Assembly (NCBI GenBank): GCA_031551625.1
Contig: JAVBNJ010000081.1
Span: 1 to 21,493 of the forward strand
DNA length: 21,493 nt
Direction: 5' to 3'
Origin: JAVBNJ01 sp031551625
GTDB lineage: Bacteria; Bacteroidota; Bacteroidia; Bacteroidales; UBA932
Position 1 is the first letter of the stretch, and the number at the start of each line of letters is the position of its first letter. The position numbers and the translations under genes were made by a program. A model generated the notes under the pieces. That model saw nothing but the letters and a program-made list of their open reading frames with translations. It searched no databases and was not told the DNA's origin. This document shows positions 1-7,814 of the stretch, piece by piece.

Positions 1-172
1 CATCGGGGTCTACAATGGTTCGCAAAGCCGCCAATGCACTGTCGGGCTGCGTAGTTAGCATACTGTCGGCATAGGGCAACACCTGTTTAGCCCGGCGCCG
101 GTCGCCGAAACCACACGAAGTACACACAAGCGCCAACAAAATGAGGAGTAAAAATATAAGTGATGATTTCAT
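1..172 (-). CDS. Partial lipoprotein, TPR-like N-terminus (3' end outside window)
   Basis: The reverse strand opens with ATG at 172-170 and stays open to the left edge (57 codons). The first 20 residues form a lipoprotein signal: a Lys, a long Leu/Ile run and a lipobox ending T-S-C with the lipidated Cys at residue 20, so the product should be exported and membrane-anchored. The segment ADSMLTTQPDSALAALRTI resembles the first helix pair of the TPR lipoproteins common in Bacteroidales, which usually start with an 'A..LM...PDSAL..L..I' motif. The function of that family is poorly defined; some members carry a C-terminal DNA-binding region, which cannot be checked here. A Bacteroidetes-type -7 element lies 20 bases upstream at 199-192. 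The gene is divergent from nadK. The lipoprotein call is secure; the TPR call is an inference from a short stretch. Confidence 0.65.
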   Translation of the reverse strand, partial: MKSSLIFLLLILLALVCTSCGFGDRRRAKQVLPYADSMLTTQPDSALAALRTIVDPD

Positions 173-191
173 AATGGGACTATTAGAAATA

Positions 192-199
192 CAAATATA
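192..199 (-). promoter_or_regulatory. Putative -7 element for the divergent lipoprotein
   Basis: Reverse-strand TATATTTG fits the Bacteroidetes -7 consensus TAnnTTTG. It would give a transcript start about 15 nt before the ATG at 172. No good TTTG -33 box is visible about 20 nt upstream, so the assignment is tentative. Confidence 0.4.
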
Positions 200-211
200 C
201 AAAAAAATTCG

Positions 212-238
212 TATCTTGCAGGTTATTTTATATTTTTG
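212..238 (+). promoter_or_regulatory. Putative nadK promoter region (two overlapping -7-like candidates)
   Basis: Two candidates precede nadK. TATCTTGC at 212-219 is close to TAnnTTTG and would leave a leader of about 15-20 nt. TATTTTTG at 231-238 is an exact fit but ends only 3 nt before the ATG at 242, so its transcript would be essentially leaderless. Neither has a clear TTTG box at the right distance. Confidence 0.3.
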
Positions 239-241
239 CTA

Positions 242-1120
242 ATGACCATTGCCTTATACGGACGGCCTTTTTCGAGCGACGGCTCGGCACAGATGCAACA
301 ATTGTTTGCGTTGTTGCAAGCGCGTGGTGTAGCTTTTTCCATCAACCGCCCGTTCTATGATTTTTTGCAAAACGCCTACGACATAAATATTCCGGAGGTA
401 ACTACGTTTAGCGAATTGCCTCCTGCCGGTACCGATTGTCTCGTGAGCATCGGTGGCGACGGCACGTTCCTCGGCTGCCTGCCGCATGTGCGCGATAGCG
501 GTATTCCGGTGCTCGGCATCAACTTCGGGCGATTGGGGTTCCTTTCGGCAGCCTCGTTCGACAAGCTATCCGAAACCCTTGATTCGCTTATCGGCCAACG
601 CTACACAATTGAAAAACGTACCTTGCTCGAAGTGCAAAGCAGTGCGTTACCCAAGCAGGTGTATGCCTATGCCCTCAACGAAGTAGGCATCCAGCGGCAC
701 AGCCCCGCCATGATCGGCGTACATGTGCAGTTGAATAACGACATACTGCCCACCTATTGGTCCGACGGGTTGCTGATTGCCACCCCCACCGGCTCCACCG
801 CCTATTCCTTGAGTGTAGGCGGCCCCATTGTGGTACCGCAATCCAAGAGTTTTGTCCTCTCGCCTATTGCACCGCACAATCTGAGTATCCGCTCGCTGGT
901 AATTTCCGACGACACGGTACTCACCGTTACCGTAGAAACCCGCGAAAGCAATGCCTTTCTCACCATCGATAATCAACTCATCGAAATAGAACCGGGAACA
1001 AAAATCACGGTGCGCAAAGCCGCCTTTGCACTCCATGTTATCCGCCTGCACGGCAGTAATTTTTTCGACACTATTCGCGAAAAACTGTCGTGGGGAAAAG
1101 ATAACCGTAACCCCTATTAA
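242..1120 (+). CDS. nadK: NAD kinase
   Basis: A 292-residue cytoplasmic NAD kinase, which phosphorylates NAD to NADP using ATP or polyphosphate. The diagnostic GGDGT loop is at residues 71-75, followed by GINFGRLGF, a central NE pair, and the nucleotide-binding segment DGLLIATPTGSTAYSLSVGG. The C-terminus (KLSWGKDNRN) resembles the usual end of Bacteroidetes NAD kinases. Length is normal. ATG at 242 was chosen because the protein then begins MTIALYGRP, matching the usual first beta strand; an in-frame TTG at 236 adds only two residues and overlaps a possible promoter element. It is the first gene of a co-oriented block; the next gene starts 50 nt downstream. Confidence 0.96.
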   Translation: MTIALYGRPFSSDGSAQMQQLFALLQARGVAFSINRPFYDFLQNAYDINIPEVTTFSELPPAGTDCLVSIGGDGTFLGCLPHVRDSGIPVLGINFGRLGFLSAASFDKLSETLDSLIGQRYTIEKRTLLEVQSSALPKQVYAYALNEVGIQRHSPAMIGVHVQLNNDILPTYWSDGLLIATPTGSTAYSLSVGGPIVVPQSKSFVLSPIAPHNLSIRSLVISDDTVLTVTVETRESNAFLTIDNQLIEIEPGTKITVRKAAFALHVIRLHGSNFFDTIREKLSWGKDNRNPY

Positions 1121-1170
1121 ACTTTCGATCCACAACGAAGTCAAAAAAAACGTATTGTTTGCGCTATAGA

Positions 1171-1929
1171 ATGAACGCCCTCTTTCGGAAAAATATACTG
1201 TACTTAGCGATTCTCTTGTTCGGATGTCCGGCGGCAGCGCAAAGCAACAGCAACTATTTTGCCCCCGAGCGCCACGATGTAGGCGCCATTGGTGGCGCCA
1301 CGTTTTACATTGGCGATTTGAAAGACAACACCACGCTCTTTCGCGATGCTTCGTTCTACGGCGGACTACTCTACCGCTACAATTTCAACGACTACATGGC
1401 CCTGCGCGGACAAATGGCAACAGGCCGCATCAAGGGTACGAGGCAACGCCCCGATTTACCGGCCATGAATGGCAGCGAACTGTTGGAATTCAACCGCTCG
1501 CTCATTTTTATTGAAACGGCAACGGATATCGGATTCCTGCCGTTTGATCCTATAAATTTCAACAAGCCGAAGCGTTGGTCGCCTTACCTGCTGGTAGGTA
1601 TCGGGTTTTCGGCCGTAGCGCCCGATTTGGATAAATGGGGTGAACATGCCGACCAGCAAACGTTTTTCGGCTACCTGATGATGGGCCTCGGCATAAAGGT
1701 AGCCCTTGCACAACGCATTACTATTGGCGCCGAATACGTAGCACGCAAAACGGTGAGCGACCAAATCGATTTCTACAACAGTCCGGCCGGTTCGTGGGCT
1801 ATTAACAAAGACTGGGTGTGGACCATCGGCCTGTCGGTAACCTACCGCCTGAATGAAGAACGCTTGTGTGCCGCACATCGCAAGCATATCCCGAAGATAC
1901 ATAAACTGGAAGGAATTTCCGGAAACTAA
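1171..1929 (+). CDS. Secreted beta-barrel-like protein, DUF6089-type
   Basis: A 252-residue protein with an N-terminal signal peptide (hydrophobic core to about residue 20, cleavage after A-A-A-Q). The rest shows alternating beta strands rich in Gly and aromatic residues (GAIGGATFYIGDL, YLLVGIGFSAV, MGLGIKVALAQRITIGAEY) and a last strand WTIGLSVTYRL, as in small outer-membrane barrels. Position between nadK and uppS, length and the 'GxxYYxGDL'-like opening match the DUF6089 family found there in Bacteroidales. No enzymatic motif is seen; an envelope role linked to the adjacent bam and skp genes is inferred. ATG at 1171 is preferred over an upstream non-ATG start because it leads directly into the signal peptide. 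After the last strand the tail is short, basic and His-rich. The stop is 10 nt before uppS. Confidence 0.8.
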   Translation: MNALFRKNILYLAILLFGCPAAAQSNSNYFAPERHDVGAIGGATFYIGDLKDNTTLFRDASFYGGLLYRYNFNDYMALRGQMATGRIKGTRQRPDLPAMNGSELLEFNRSLIFIETATDIGFLPFDPINFNKPKRWSPYLLVGIGFSAVAPDLDKWGEHADQQTFFGYLMMGLGIKVALAQRITIGAEYVARKTVSDQIDFYNSPAGSWAINKDWVWTIGLSVTYRLNEERLCAAHRKHIPKIHKLEGISGN

Positions 1930-1939
1930 AAATATAGTT

Positions 1940-2698
1940 ATGCAAAAAGAAACCGCAAAACGAGTACCTGCCCACGTGGCGATTATCATGGACGGCAATG
2001 GGCGTTGGGCTAAGAAGAAAATGCAGAACAGAATCTTCGGGCATCGCAATGCCATTGAAGCCGTGCGTGCGGCCACCGAAGCGGCTGCCGAAAGCGGAGT
2101 GAAATATCTTACACTCTATACTTTTTCCGAAGAGAATTGGCAACGCCCGCAAGCCGAGGTCAACGGGCTGATGGAACTGCTGGCCGATGCTATCCTCAAA
2201 GAGACCCCGACGCTGCTCAAAAATGGCATCCGCCTACAATGCATCGGCCACACGGAATCGTTGCCTGCCAACGTACAAAAAAAATTGCAGGAATGTATTG
2301 ACCGTACAGCCGGCGACACCACCATGACCCTGATTCTGGCGCTCAGCTACAGCGGTAAATGGGAAATTACCGAAGCCTTTAAAAAATTTGGAGCCGATGT
2401 GCAACAAGGAAAACAAGACCCTGCAAAGTGCACACCAGAAATTGTAGAAAGCTACCTCTCAACAGCCGGTATTCCGGCTCCAGACTTGCTAATCCGTACG
2501 GGCGGTGACAAACGTATCAGCAACTTTATGCTGTGGCAGATGGCCTACACCGAGTTTTACTTCATGGATTTACTGTGGCCCGATTTCCGCAAGCTCCATT
2601 TTGCCGAAGCGCTGGAGGACTTCTGCGCCCGCGAACGCCGCTACGGAAAAACAAGTGAGCAGGTTTCCCATAAGGGCACAACGAACACAAAGGCATGA
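1940..2698 (+). CDS. uppS: Isoprenyl transferase (di-trans,poly-cis-undecaprenyl-diphosphate synthase)
   Basis: A 252-residue cis-prenyltransferase that extends farnesyl diphosphate with isopentenyl diphosphate to undecaprenyl diphosphate, the lipid carrier for peptidoglycan and surface glycans. The signature DGNGRW is at residues 18-23, followed by GHRNAIEAV, the TLYTFSEENWQRP segment, and the C-terminal motif LLIRTGGDKRISNFMLWQ and AYTEFYF, which complete the active site and dimer interface. ATG at 1940 was chosen because earlier in-frame starts lie inside the preceding gene. The enzyme proper appears to end near RRYGKTSEQ; the last ten or so residues (SHKGTTNTKA) are encoded by the left arm of the inverted repeat at 2664-2748 and look like a repeat-derived tail. 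Confidence 0.96.
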   Translation: MQKETAKRVPAHVAIIMDGNGRWAKKKMQNRIFGHRNAIEAVRAATEAAAESGVKYLTLYTFSEENWQRPQAEVNGLMELLADAILKETPTLLKNGIRLQCIGHTESLPANVQKKLQECIDRTAGDTTMTLILALSYSGKWEITEAFKKFGADVQQGKQDPAKCTPEIVESYLSTAGIPAPDLLIRTGGDKRISNFMLWQMAYTEFYFMDLLWPDFRKLHFAEALEDFCARERRYGKTSEQVSHKGTTNTKA

Positions 2699-2748
2699 AA
2701 ATAAACAACTATAAAAAACCTTTGTGCCCTTTGTGTCTTTGTGGGAAA
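2664..2748. repeat. Imperfect inverted repeat spanning the uppS end and bamA promoter
   Basis: Arms 2664-2693 and 2719-2748 (30 nt each, 24 of 30 complementary by eye) flank a 25-nt A-rich loop. The right arm contains CCTTTGTG, CCCTTTGTG and TCTTTGTGG, resembling a dispersed intergenic repeat seen in many environmental bacteria. The left arm encodes the uppS C-terminus and stop; the right arm holds the -33 TTTG of the bamA promoter. It may also act as a transcript-end hairpin for uppS, although no U tract follows. Confidence 0.75.
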
Positions 2749-2769
2749 TAAACAATTTTACTATCTTTG
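2738..2769 (+). promoter_or_regulatory. bamA promoter (Bacteroidetes -33/-7)
   Basis: TTTG at 2738-2741, a 20-nt spacer and TATCTTTG at 2762-2769 match the consensus for the primary sigma factor of Bacteroidetes. The expected start near 2774-2776 leaves a leader of about 17 nt before the ATG at 2792. This excludes the in-frame GTG at 2741 as the translation start. Confidence 0.8.
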
Positions 2770-2791
2770 TACCTTTATTTTTGAAAAATTA

Positions 2792-5338
2792 ATGTCTGTT
2801 GCCAAAATAATAACATCACGCATCGTTAGTTTCAGTACGGTTTTTCTACTTTTTGCCGGCATTGCCGTAGCACAATCGGCAGATACCTTGCCGGCTATGA
2901 CTCCAGCAGCTGTAACGAGTACTACATTCGATTACTCCAAACCGCAGAAATATATCATTGGCGATGTTACTATTTCGGGAGCCAAATACTACACCACAGA
3001 ACAACTACTTTCGCTTACGGGGCTCGCCATTGGCGACACTGTGATGATTCCGAGCGACGACCTCTCACGGATAGCACGAAAGTTGTGGAGTATGCGCTAC
3101 TTTTCCGATGTCTCGCTTACCGCACCAAAAATAACAGGAGATAAAATTTACCTCAATATCCACCTCACCGAACGGCCGCGCGTATCGTCGTGGAGTTTCA
3201 GCGGCATTAAAAAAAGCCAGAAGGAAGACTTGCAGGGGCGGCTCAAGCTGCGCCGCGGCAGCGAGTACTCGGAGTACCAGATTAAAACATCGGTTGATAT
3301 TATCAAAAGATATTTCGATGAAAAAGGCTACCGTAATGCGGAAGTAAACGTGTTGCAGGAAAACGATACCGTCATGAACAATGCGGTAAAGATAACTTTC
3401 CACATCGACCGCAAATCAAAAGTAAAAATCAAGGAAATAGATTTCGAAGGCAACAAAGCGTTATCGGATAACAAACTTGCCCGCTCAATGAAAAAGACAA
3501 AAGCCAACACCTTTTGGAATCTTTTCAGCAGCAAAAAATACGACGAAACGGAATATGGGAACGACAAGGATAACATCATTACGGCCTACAATGAACAGGG
3601 CTACCGCGATGCTCATATTGTAACCGATTCGGTATACGTAGTCAACGAAAAACGGCTAGCCATCAAATTAGTGATTGACGAAGGAAAGCAATATTATTTC
3701 CGCAACATCACGTGGGTCGGCAACACCAAACTCCCGGCCGAGGGGTTAACTAAAATTTTAGGTATCCAAAAAGGAGATATCTACGACCGCGTATTGCTCG
3801 ACAAACGCTTGAACGGAGAGCAATCTATCGGTACATGGTATTCCGACAACGGGTATTTATTTTTCCATGTTGAACCGGTCGAAGTCAATGTAGCAGGCGA
3901 CTCTATTGACCTTGAAATCCGCATGTACGAAGGCGATCAGGCTACCTTCAACCGCATTAACATTGTAGGAAATACCAAGACGAATGAACGGGTAATTCGT
4001 CGTGAATTATGGACTAAACCGGGCTATCTCTTCAGCCGCAGTGCATGGGAACGCTCCATGCGCGAATTGGCGTCGAGCGGAAACTTCGAACCTGAGCGTT
4101 TGCTCTCGAACGAAGGATTCAAAATGGAACCCAACGAACGCGACGGCACTGTGGATTTGACTTACGTGCTGACCGAAAAAGCAAACGACCAGCTCGAACT
4201 TTCGGGTGGTTGGGGCGGCAATACATTTGTTGGTACTGTTGGGGTACGTTTCTCGAACTTCTCGTTGCGCCGCTTATTCAAAAAAGGGGCTTGGCGTCCC
4301 GTACCCTCGGGCGATGCGCAAACACTGGCGCTGCGCTTGCAAATACAAGGCACTTACTACACTGCATTTTCGTTTAGCTTCGTAGAGCCATGGCTCACGG
4401 GCAAAAAACCGACATCGCTTTCGGTAACGGCTTATTTTACGCGCGAAACAAATGCTTCGTACTACTTCCAGTCGGTCGACAAATGGATGGAAACACTCGG
4501 GCTCTCTGTCGGCATCGGCACGCGCCTGAAGTGGCCCGATTCGTATTTCCAACTATACAACGAAATCAACTTCCAGCGCTACATGCTGCACGACTGGCCG
4601 GCAAGCTACTACGGCTTCTCGAACGGCACGTCGCACAACATCAACTGGCGCATTGTGCTTAGCCGCAATTCTACCGACCAGCCGTTCTACCCGCGCCGTG
4701 GTTCGGAGTTCTCGTTAGGCTTGCAAATTACGCCGCCTTATTCGCTGTTCCGCCCTGCCGACACCGACTATAAGTCGATGGACGCTGCCGAACGCTACAA
4801 ATGGATTGAGTACCACAAGTGGACATTCAAAGCTTCGATATACCAACAAATCATCGGCGACTTGGTGGTATTGGCACGCGCGCAGTTCGGCTACCTCGGC
4901 TACTTCAATAGTAACCTCGGTTACTCGCCGTTCGAAGGCTTTATCCTCGGTGGCGACGGCATGGCCGGCTTCAACCGCTACGGACAGGAAAATATTGCCC
5001 TGCGTGGTTACGCCAACTCCTCTATTACGCCCACGGTGAATGGTCACTATGCCGGACACGTATACGATAAATTTACACTGGAACTTCGCCACCCTGTAAT
5101 TATGGAACAGCAAGCATCGATTTATGCCTGCGTGTTCCTCGAAGGCGGTAATGCATGGGCTACAATAGAACAGTTTAACCCGTTTGCCATTAAACGTGCG
5201 GTAGGTGTGGGAGTCAAAGTAATGTTGCCTATTGTGGGTATTCTGGGTATTGATTGGGGTTATGGGTTCGACGAAGTGAAAGGTAATCCCAGCGCCAATG
5301 GAAGCAACTTTGCATTCACATTTGGTATGCAGCTTTAA
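2792..5338 (+). CDS. bamA: Outer membrane protein assembly factor BamA (Omp85 family)
   Basis: An 848-residue outer-membrane protein, the core of the machine that folds and inserts beta-barrel proteins. Signal peptide to about residue 28 (ending A-V-A-Q-S). A periplasmic part of roughly residues 50-470 contains successive POTRA-like units, recognisable from strands such as VTISGAKYY, EIDFEGNKALS, ITWVGNTKLP and INIVGNTKTNERV. The C-terminal half is a 16-strand-type barrel, with the conserved Omp85 loop motif as LRGY at residues 737-740. Length is normal for the phylum. The last residues are FTFGMQL, so the usual terminal aromatic residue is replaced by Leu. Its own promoter lies directly upstream, and two Skp-like chaperone genes follow, fitting a role in outer-membrane biogenesis. 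Confidence 0.95.
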   Translation: MSVAKIITSRIVSFSTVFLLFAGIAVAQSADTLPAMTPAAVTSTTFDYSKPQKYIIGDVTISGAKYYTTEQLLSLTGLAIGDTVMIPSDDLSRIARKLWSMRYFSDVSLTAPKITGDKIYLNIHLTERPRVSSWSFSGIKKSQKEDLQGRLKLRRGSEYSEYQIKTSVDIIKRYFDEKGYRNAEVNVLQENDTVMNNAVKITFHIDRKSKVKIKEIDFEGNKALSDNKLARSMKKTKANTFWNLFSSKKYDETEYGNDKDNIITAYNEQGYRDAHIVTDSVYVVNEKRLAIKLVIDEGKQYYFRNITWVGNTKLPAEGLTKILGIQKGDIYDRVLLDKRLNGEQSIGTWYSDNGYLFFHVEPVEVNVAGDSIDLEIRMYEGDQATFNRINIVGNTKTNERVIRRELWTKPGYLFSRSAWERSMRELASSGNFEPERLLSNEGFKMEPNERDGTVDLTYVLTEKANDQLELSGGWGGNTFVGTVGVRFSNFSLRRLFKKGAWRPVPSGDAQTLALRLQIQGTYYTAFSFSFVEPWLTGKKPTSLSVTAYFTRETNASYYFQSVDKWMETLGLSVGIGTRLKWPDSYFQLYNEINFQRYMLHDWPASYYGFSNGTSHNINWRIVLSRNSTDQPFYPRRGSEFSLGLQITPPYSLFRPADTDYKSMDAAERYKWIEYHKWTFKASIYQQIIGDLVVLARAQFGYLGYFNSNLGYSPFEGFILGGDGMAGFNRYGQENIALRGYANSSITPTVNGHYAGHVYDKFTLELRHPVIMEQQASIYACVFLEGGNAWATIEQFNPFAIKRAVGVGVKVMLPIVGILGIDWGYGFDEVKGNPSANGSNFAFTFGMQL

Positions 5339-5367
5339 TAATGGCACGTATTTTGCTTCGTTACTTT

Positions 5368-5400
5368 TAACTATTCTAACTATTGACTACTTTAACTATT
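5368..5400 (+). repeat. Three copies of TAACTATT in the bamA-skp gap
   Basis: The octamer TAACTATT occurs at 5368-5375, 5377-5384 and 5393-5400, immediately before the first skp-like gene. It is an A/T-rich short direct repeat. It could enhance translation or transcription, or bind a regulator; nothing in the sequence decides between these. Confidence 0.5.
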
Positions 5401-5406
5401 AATACA

Positions 5407-5928
5407 ATGCGTATGAAAAAAGTTTTATTGACCCTCGTCCTTGTTGCCGGAGTGGCGCTCTCGGCATCCGCACAAAAATTTGCGTACATTAATACGGAAT
5501 ATATTTTGAAAAAAATTCCGGCCTACAAAACTGCACAAGACCAGCTCGACAAGCTCTCGCAGCAATACCAGAAAGAGATCGAAACCCGTTACACTGCGCT
5601 GGAAGAAATGTATAAAAAATACCAGGCCGACAAAGTATTGCTCACTGAAGATATGAAGCAACGCCGCGAGAACGAAATCATAACCAAAGAAAAAGAAGCA
5701 AAAGAATTGCAACGCCAATACTTTGGAGATGACGGCACACTGAGCAAAAAGAAAGACGAACTATTTAAACCGATTCAGGAAAAAATTTCGGCAGCCGTAA
5801 AAGACTTGGCTACGCAGGATGGCTACCATGTAATCTTTGATACTGCTGCTAATCCGTCGATGATATACACTGCCCCGCGCTATGATTTGAGCGATAAAGT
5901 ACTCGAAAAATTGGGCTATAAAAATTAA
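5407..5928 (+). CDS. OmpH/Skp family periplasmic chaperone (first copy)
   Basis: A 173-residue protein with a cleavable signal peptide ending A-S-A-Q-K. The mature part starts KFAYINTEYILKKIPAY, the usual Skp/OmpH opening strand and helix. A long, highly charged helical stretch follows (about residues 45-120, rich in Lys/Glu/Gln with heptad spacing), as in the tentacle coiled coil of Skp, and a C-terminal beta segment (GYHVIFDTAANPSMIYT) closes the trimerisation body. Skp holds unfolded outer-membrane proteins in the periplasm and delivers them to BamA, encoded 68 nt upstream. Start: ATG at 5407 (MRMKK) or 5413 (MKK); both give the same mature protein. It is probably cotranscribed with bamA. 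Confidence 0.92.
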   Translation: MRMKKVLLTLVLVAGVALSASAQKFAYINTEYILKKIPAYKTAQDQLDKLSQQYQKEIETRYTALEEMYKKYQADKVLLTEDMKQRRENEIITKEKEAKELQRQYFGDDGTLSKKKDELFKPIQEKISAAVKDLATQDGYHVIFDTAANPSMIYTAPRYDLSDKVLEKLGYKN

Positions 5929-5942
5929 AAACATTACCTTTG
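5911..5942 (+). promoter_or_regulatory. Promoter of the second skp-like gene
   Basis: TTG at 5911-5913, a 21-nt spacer and TACCTTTG at 5935-5942 match the Bacteroidetes consensus. The -33 box lies inside the last codons of the first skp-like gene. The transcript would start about 20 nt before the ATG at 5966, allowing the second copy to be expressed separately. Confidence 0.65.
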
Positions 5943-5965
5943 CATTTTATTAGAACAAATTAAAT

Positions 5966-6529
5966 ATGAAACATTTCAACAAAATTTTCGCGATCGTTTT
6001 ACTGGCAGGCATTGCCGGAACTGCTTCGGCACAAAACTTCAAATTCGGACACATCAATGCCTCGGAGCTGATAATGCTGATGCCCGACCGCGACTCGGCA
6101 CAAGTGAAACTGGAAGCCTACGGCAAAGACTTGCAGGAACAAGTGGAAGCGCTGCAAGTGGAATTCAACAACAAGTTGAATACCTACAAGAGCAAAGAAG
6201 CTACGTGGACGGCAGCTATTCTTGAGCAGAAACAGCGTGAGATACAAGAACTGGGACAACGGGTAGAAGATTTCCAAAAAACAGCTGCCGAAGATTTCCA
6301 AAAAATGCAAGGCACTTTGTTGCGCCCGGTGATCGAAAAGGCCAATGCGGCTGTTAGCAAAGTAGGCAAAGCCAATGGATTCACCTATATCTTCGACACC
6401 AGCACCGGTTCCATTCCTTATTTCAACCCCGAACAAAGCATCGACGTGTTGCCGCTCGTGCGCACCGAGTTGAAAATTCCAGCCGACAAAAAAGTACCGG
6501 CCATGGCTGCAGGCACTGCGACACGTTAG
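5966..6529 (+). CDS. OmpH/Skp family periplasmic chaperone (second copy)
   Basis: A 187-residue secreted protein with a signal peptide ending T-A-S-A-Q. The mature sequence opens NFKFGHINASELIMLMP, the OmpH/Skp pattern, then a long charged helical hairpin (about residues 45-125, with repeated EDFQK) and a closing strand (GFTYIFDTSTGSIPYF). It is clearly homologous to the copy 37 nt upstream but diverged. It carries a 20-residue Ala/Lys-rich tail (PADKKVPAMAAGTATR) missing from the first copy. Two tandem skp-like genes after bamA are usual in Bacteroidales. A strong bidirectional terminator follows 23 nt after the stop. In Bacteroidales murI commonly comes next; here it is 3.4 kb further on. 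Confidence 0.92.
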   Translation: MKHFNKIFAIVLLAGIAGTASAQNFKFGHINASELIMLMPDRDSAQVKLEAYGKDLQEQVEALQVEFNNKLNTYKSKEATWTAAILEQKQREIQELGQRVEDFQKTAAEDFQKMQGTLLRPVIEKANAAVSKVGKANGFTYIFDTSTGSIPYFNPEQSIDVLPLVRTELKIPADKKVPAMAAGTATR

Positions 6530-6552
6530 TATTTTTACAATAATAGAATTAG

Positions 6553-6583
6553 CAAGCCCCGATAAATTCTTTGTCGGGGCTTG
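6553..6583. terminator. Bidirectional rho-independent terminator
   Basis: CAAGCCCCGA (6553-6562) pairs perfectly with TCGGGGCTTG (6574-6583) around an 11-nt loop, with T-rich sequence on the + side and A/T-rich sequence on the other. It sits between the convergent second skp-like gene and the FISUMP-type gene and would stop transcription from both. Confidence 0.85.
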
Positions 6584-6589
6584 TTGTAT

Positions 6590-7745
6590 TTAGCGAACAC
6601 AACGCACATAGCCACTATAGCGATAGTAATTTCGCCCTGTTCCAATATAACTTCCACATGTTCGATCCGCTGTTCCATTAGAATAGGTAACGGGATTAAT
6701 ACTAGACACTCGTCCACCATAGCTGGATTCTTGAATACAGTTATTTGTTATAAAAGAAATGTAACCACCATTGGCTTGACATACATGCCCTTCTGAGATA
6801 TACACTGTTTCACCTGTGTTTTTATAAACCTTTGTCAAGTACTGATACCAATCGGTAATGGTACGTTCGAATTCAACCTGTGTTGGTAGCCGCCAACCGG
6901 TAGGACATATCGGAGTACCGCTATTAGCATAAATCGTATTCCGCCAATACTCCGTACCGGAAGCATCGGCATAGCTACACAATTCGTTTACCACTGCAGG
7001 GTGTCCTTTGTAGTTCAGGTAATCGTCCATTGTCCAGAGGCCGGTAGAAAGCTGTGCGATACGGTAAATTTTATTGTCGCGCGTGTCTTTTATCCATGCT
7101 TCCCAATTTTTTGCACCGCTTGTACGCAATTGACAGGCATGGGTAGCATCAATCAACAAATCGCTGCCGGTATAGGGGCAGAATGTACCGGGGCAATCTG
7201 TGGCATCGGTCAGTGTTTTTGGTGCAATGGTCAATGCGGTGGCCGCCAATGTTTTTCCAACAACTACTTGTTTAGTTACACCATCGGCTGCTGTGAAGGT
7301 AAACGACGGTGTACCATGGAGTGTATATACGCCGCTACTTGCTGTTGCATTCGGCGGACAGTCGCTTACATGGGCACACCAGTTGTATTTGGCAGGTACT
7401 CCGCTTAATGCTACGGTTACTTTCTGGTTATAGGCGCCACTGTTTCCTTGTAGCCAGAATCCGCGACCACCGGCTGTGATGGTAGAACCGGAACTTCCGG
7501 CATTGACACTTGTCACTGTGGCGCGGCTCCAAACACCCGAACCGGGCACACTGTAGTCAATCAGCACCCACACTTTGGAATTGTATTTCCCTTCCAGCCG
7601 GTTTGTCCACGACACGTTGAAAACTTACGGTTTTTGAAGTACTGTAACTGCCGCTCGTTGAAGACACATTTACTTTGTAGTTTTGTGCAAATGCAGCGCA
7701 CGCAAGCGTTGCAAAGAAAAGAGAAAAGAAAATTTGTTTCATCAT
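6590..7745 (-). pseudogene. FISUMP-type secreted protein gene, first copy, with a one-base frameshift
   Basis: Transcribed from 7745 down to 6590. The first frame gives MMKQIFFSLFFATLACAAFAQ, a signal peptide, and about 21 mature residues; the second frame carries the remaining roughly 330 residues. A single extra base in the A run at 7620-7623 (TTTT on the coding strand) separates them: with three T's the reading would run smoothly from KTVSF into NVSWTNRLEGKYN. The body has a beta-rich middle, then CPGTFCPYTGSDLL and a C-terminal domain with WEAWIKDTRDNKIYRIAQL, GWRLPT, INPVTY and a final SGYVRCVR, typical of Fibrobacter succinogenes major paralogous domains. Binding function is unknown. 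The break could be a true mutation, phase variation or a homopolymer sequencing error. The second copy at 20653-21493 does not reach this point. Confidence 0.8.
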
Positions 7746-7765
7746 TATTTTGTTTTTGGTTAGTT

Positions 7766-7779
7766 TAACTAATTAGTTA
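7766..7779. repeat. 14-bp perfect palindrome upstream of the FISUMP-type gene
   Basis: TAACTAATTAGTTA is self-complementary and lies 20 bases upstream of the first ATG of the FISUMP-type gene, in its presumed 5' untranslated or promoter region. It could be an operator, but such A/T-rich palindromes also arise by chance. No TAnnTTTG element was found on this strand nearby. Confidence 0.4.
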
Positions 7780-7814
7780 GTTTTAAATTACGTAGCTTCG
7801 GGGTTGTTTTAAAA

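Noticed and set aside
647..1144. Long antisense open frames over nadK, the DUF6089-type gene, bamA and the TonB receptor
   Set aside because: They lie fully opposite well-supported genes, have no recognisable domains and no promoter, and are expected by chance in this codon composition.
1853..1939. Upstream ATG for uppS inside the preceding gene
   Set aside because: It would overlap 77 bases of a well-supported gene and add 29 residues absent from the family.
2741..2791. GTG start for bamA at 2741
   Set aside because: It lies upstream of the predicted transcript start and overlaps the -33 and -7 boxes; ATG at 2792 leads directly into the signal peptide.
5368..5400. CRISPR-like or VNTR array
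   Set aside because: Only three 8-nt units with unequal spacing; far too short for a CRISPR repeat and no cas gene is present.
6590..7001. Diversity-generating retroelement variable region in the FISUMP-type C-termini
   Set aside because: Differences between the two copies are spread over all bases, including silent third positions, rather than concentrated at adenine-derived codons, and no reverse transcriptase or template repeat occurs in the window.
7001..7433. Plus-strand open frames opposite the FISUMP-type genes (and the same at 21178-21481)
   Set aside because: They are Cys-rich shadows of the conserved reverse-strand coding sequence, duplicated only because the real gene is duplicated.
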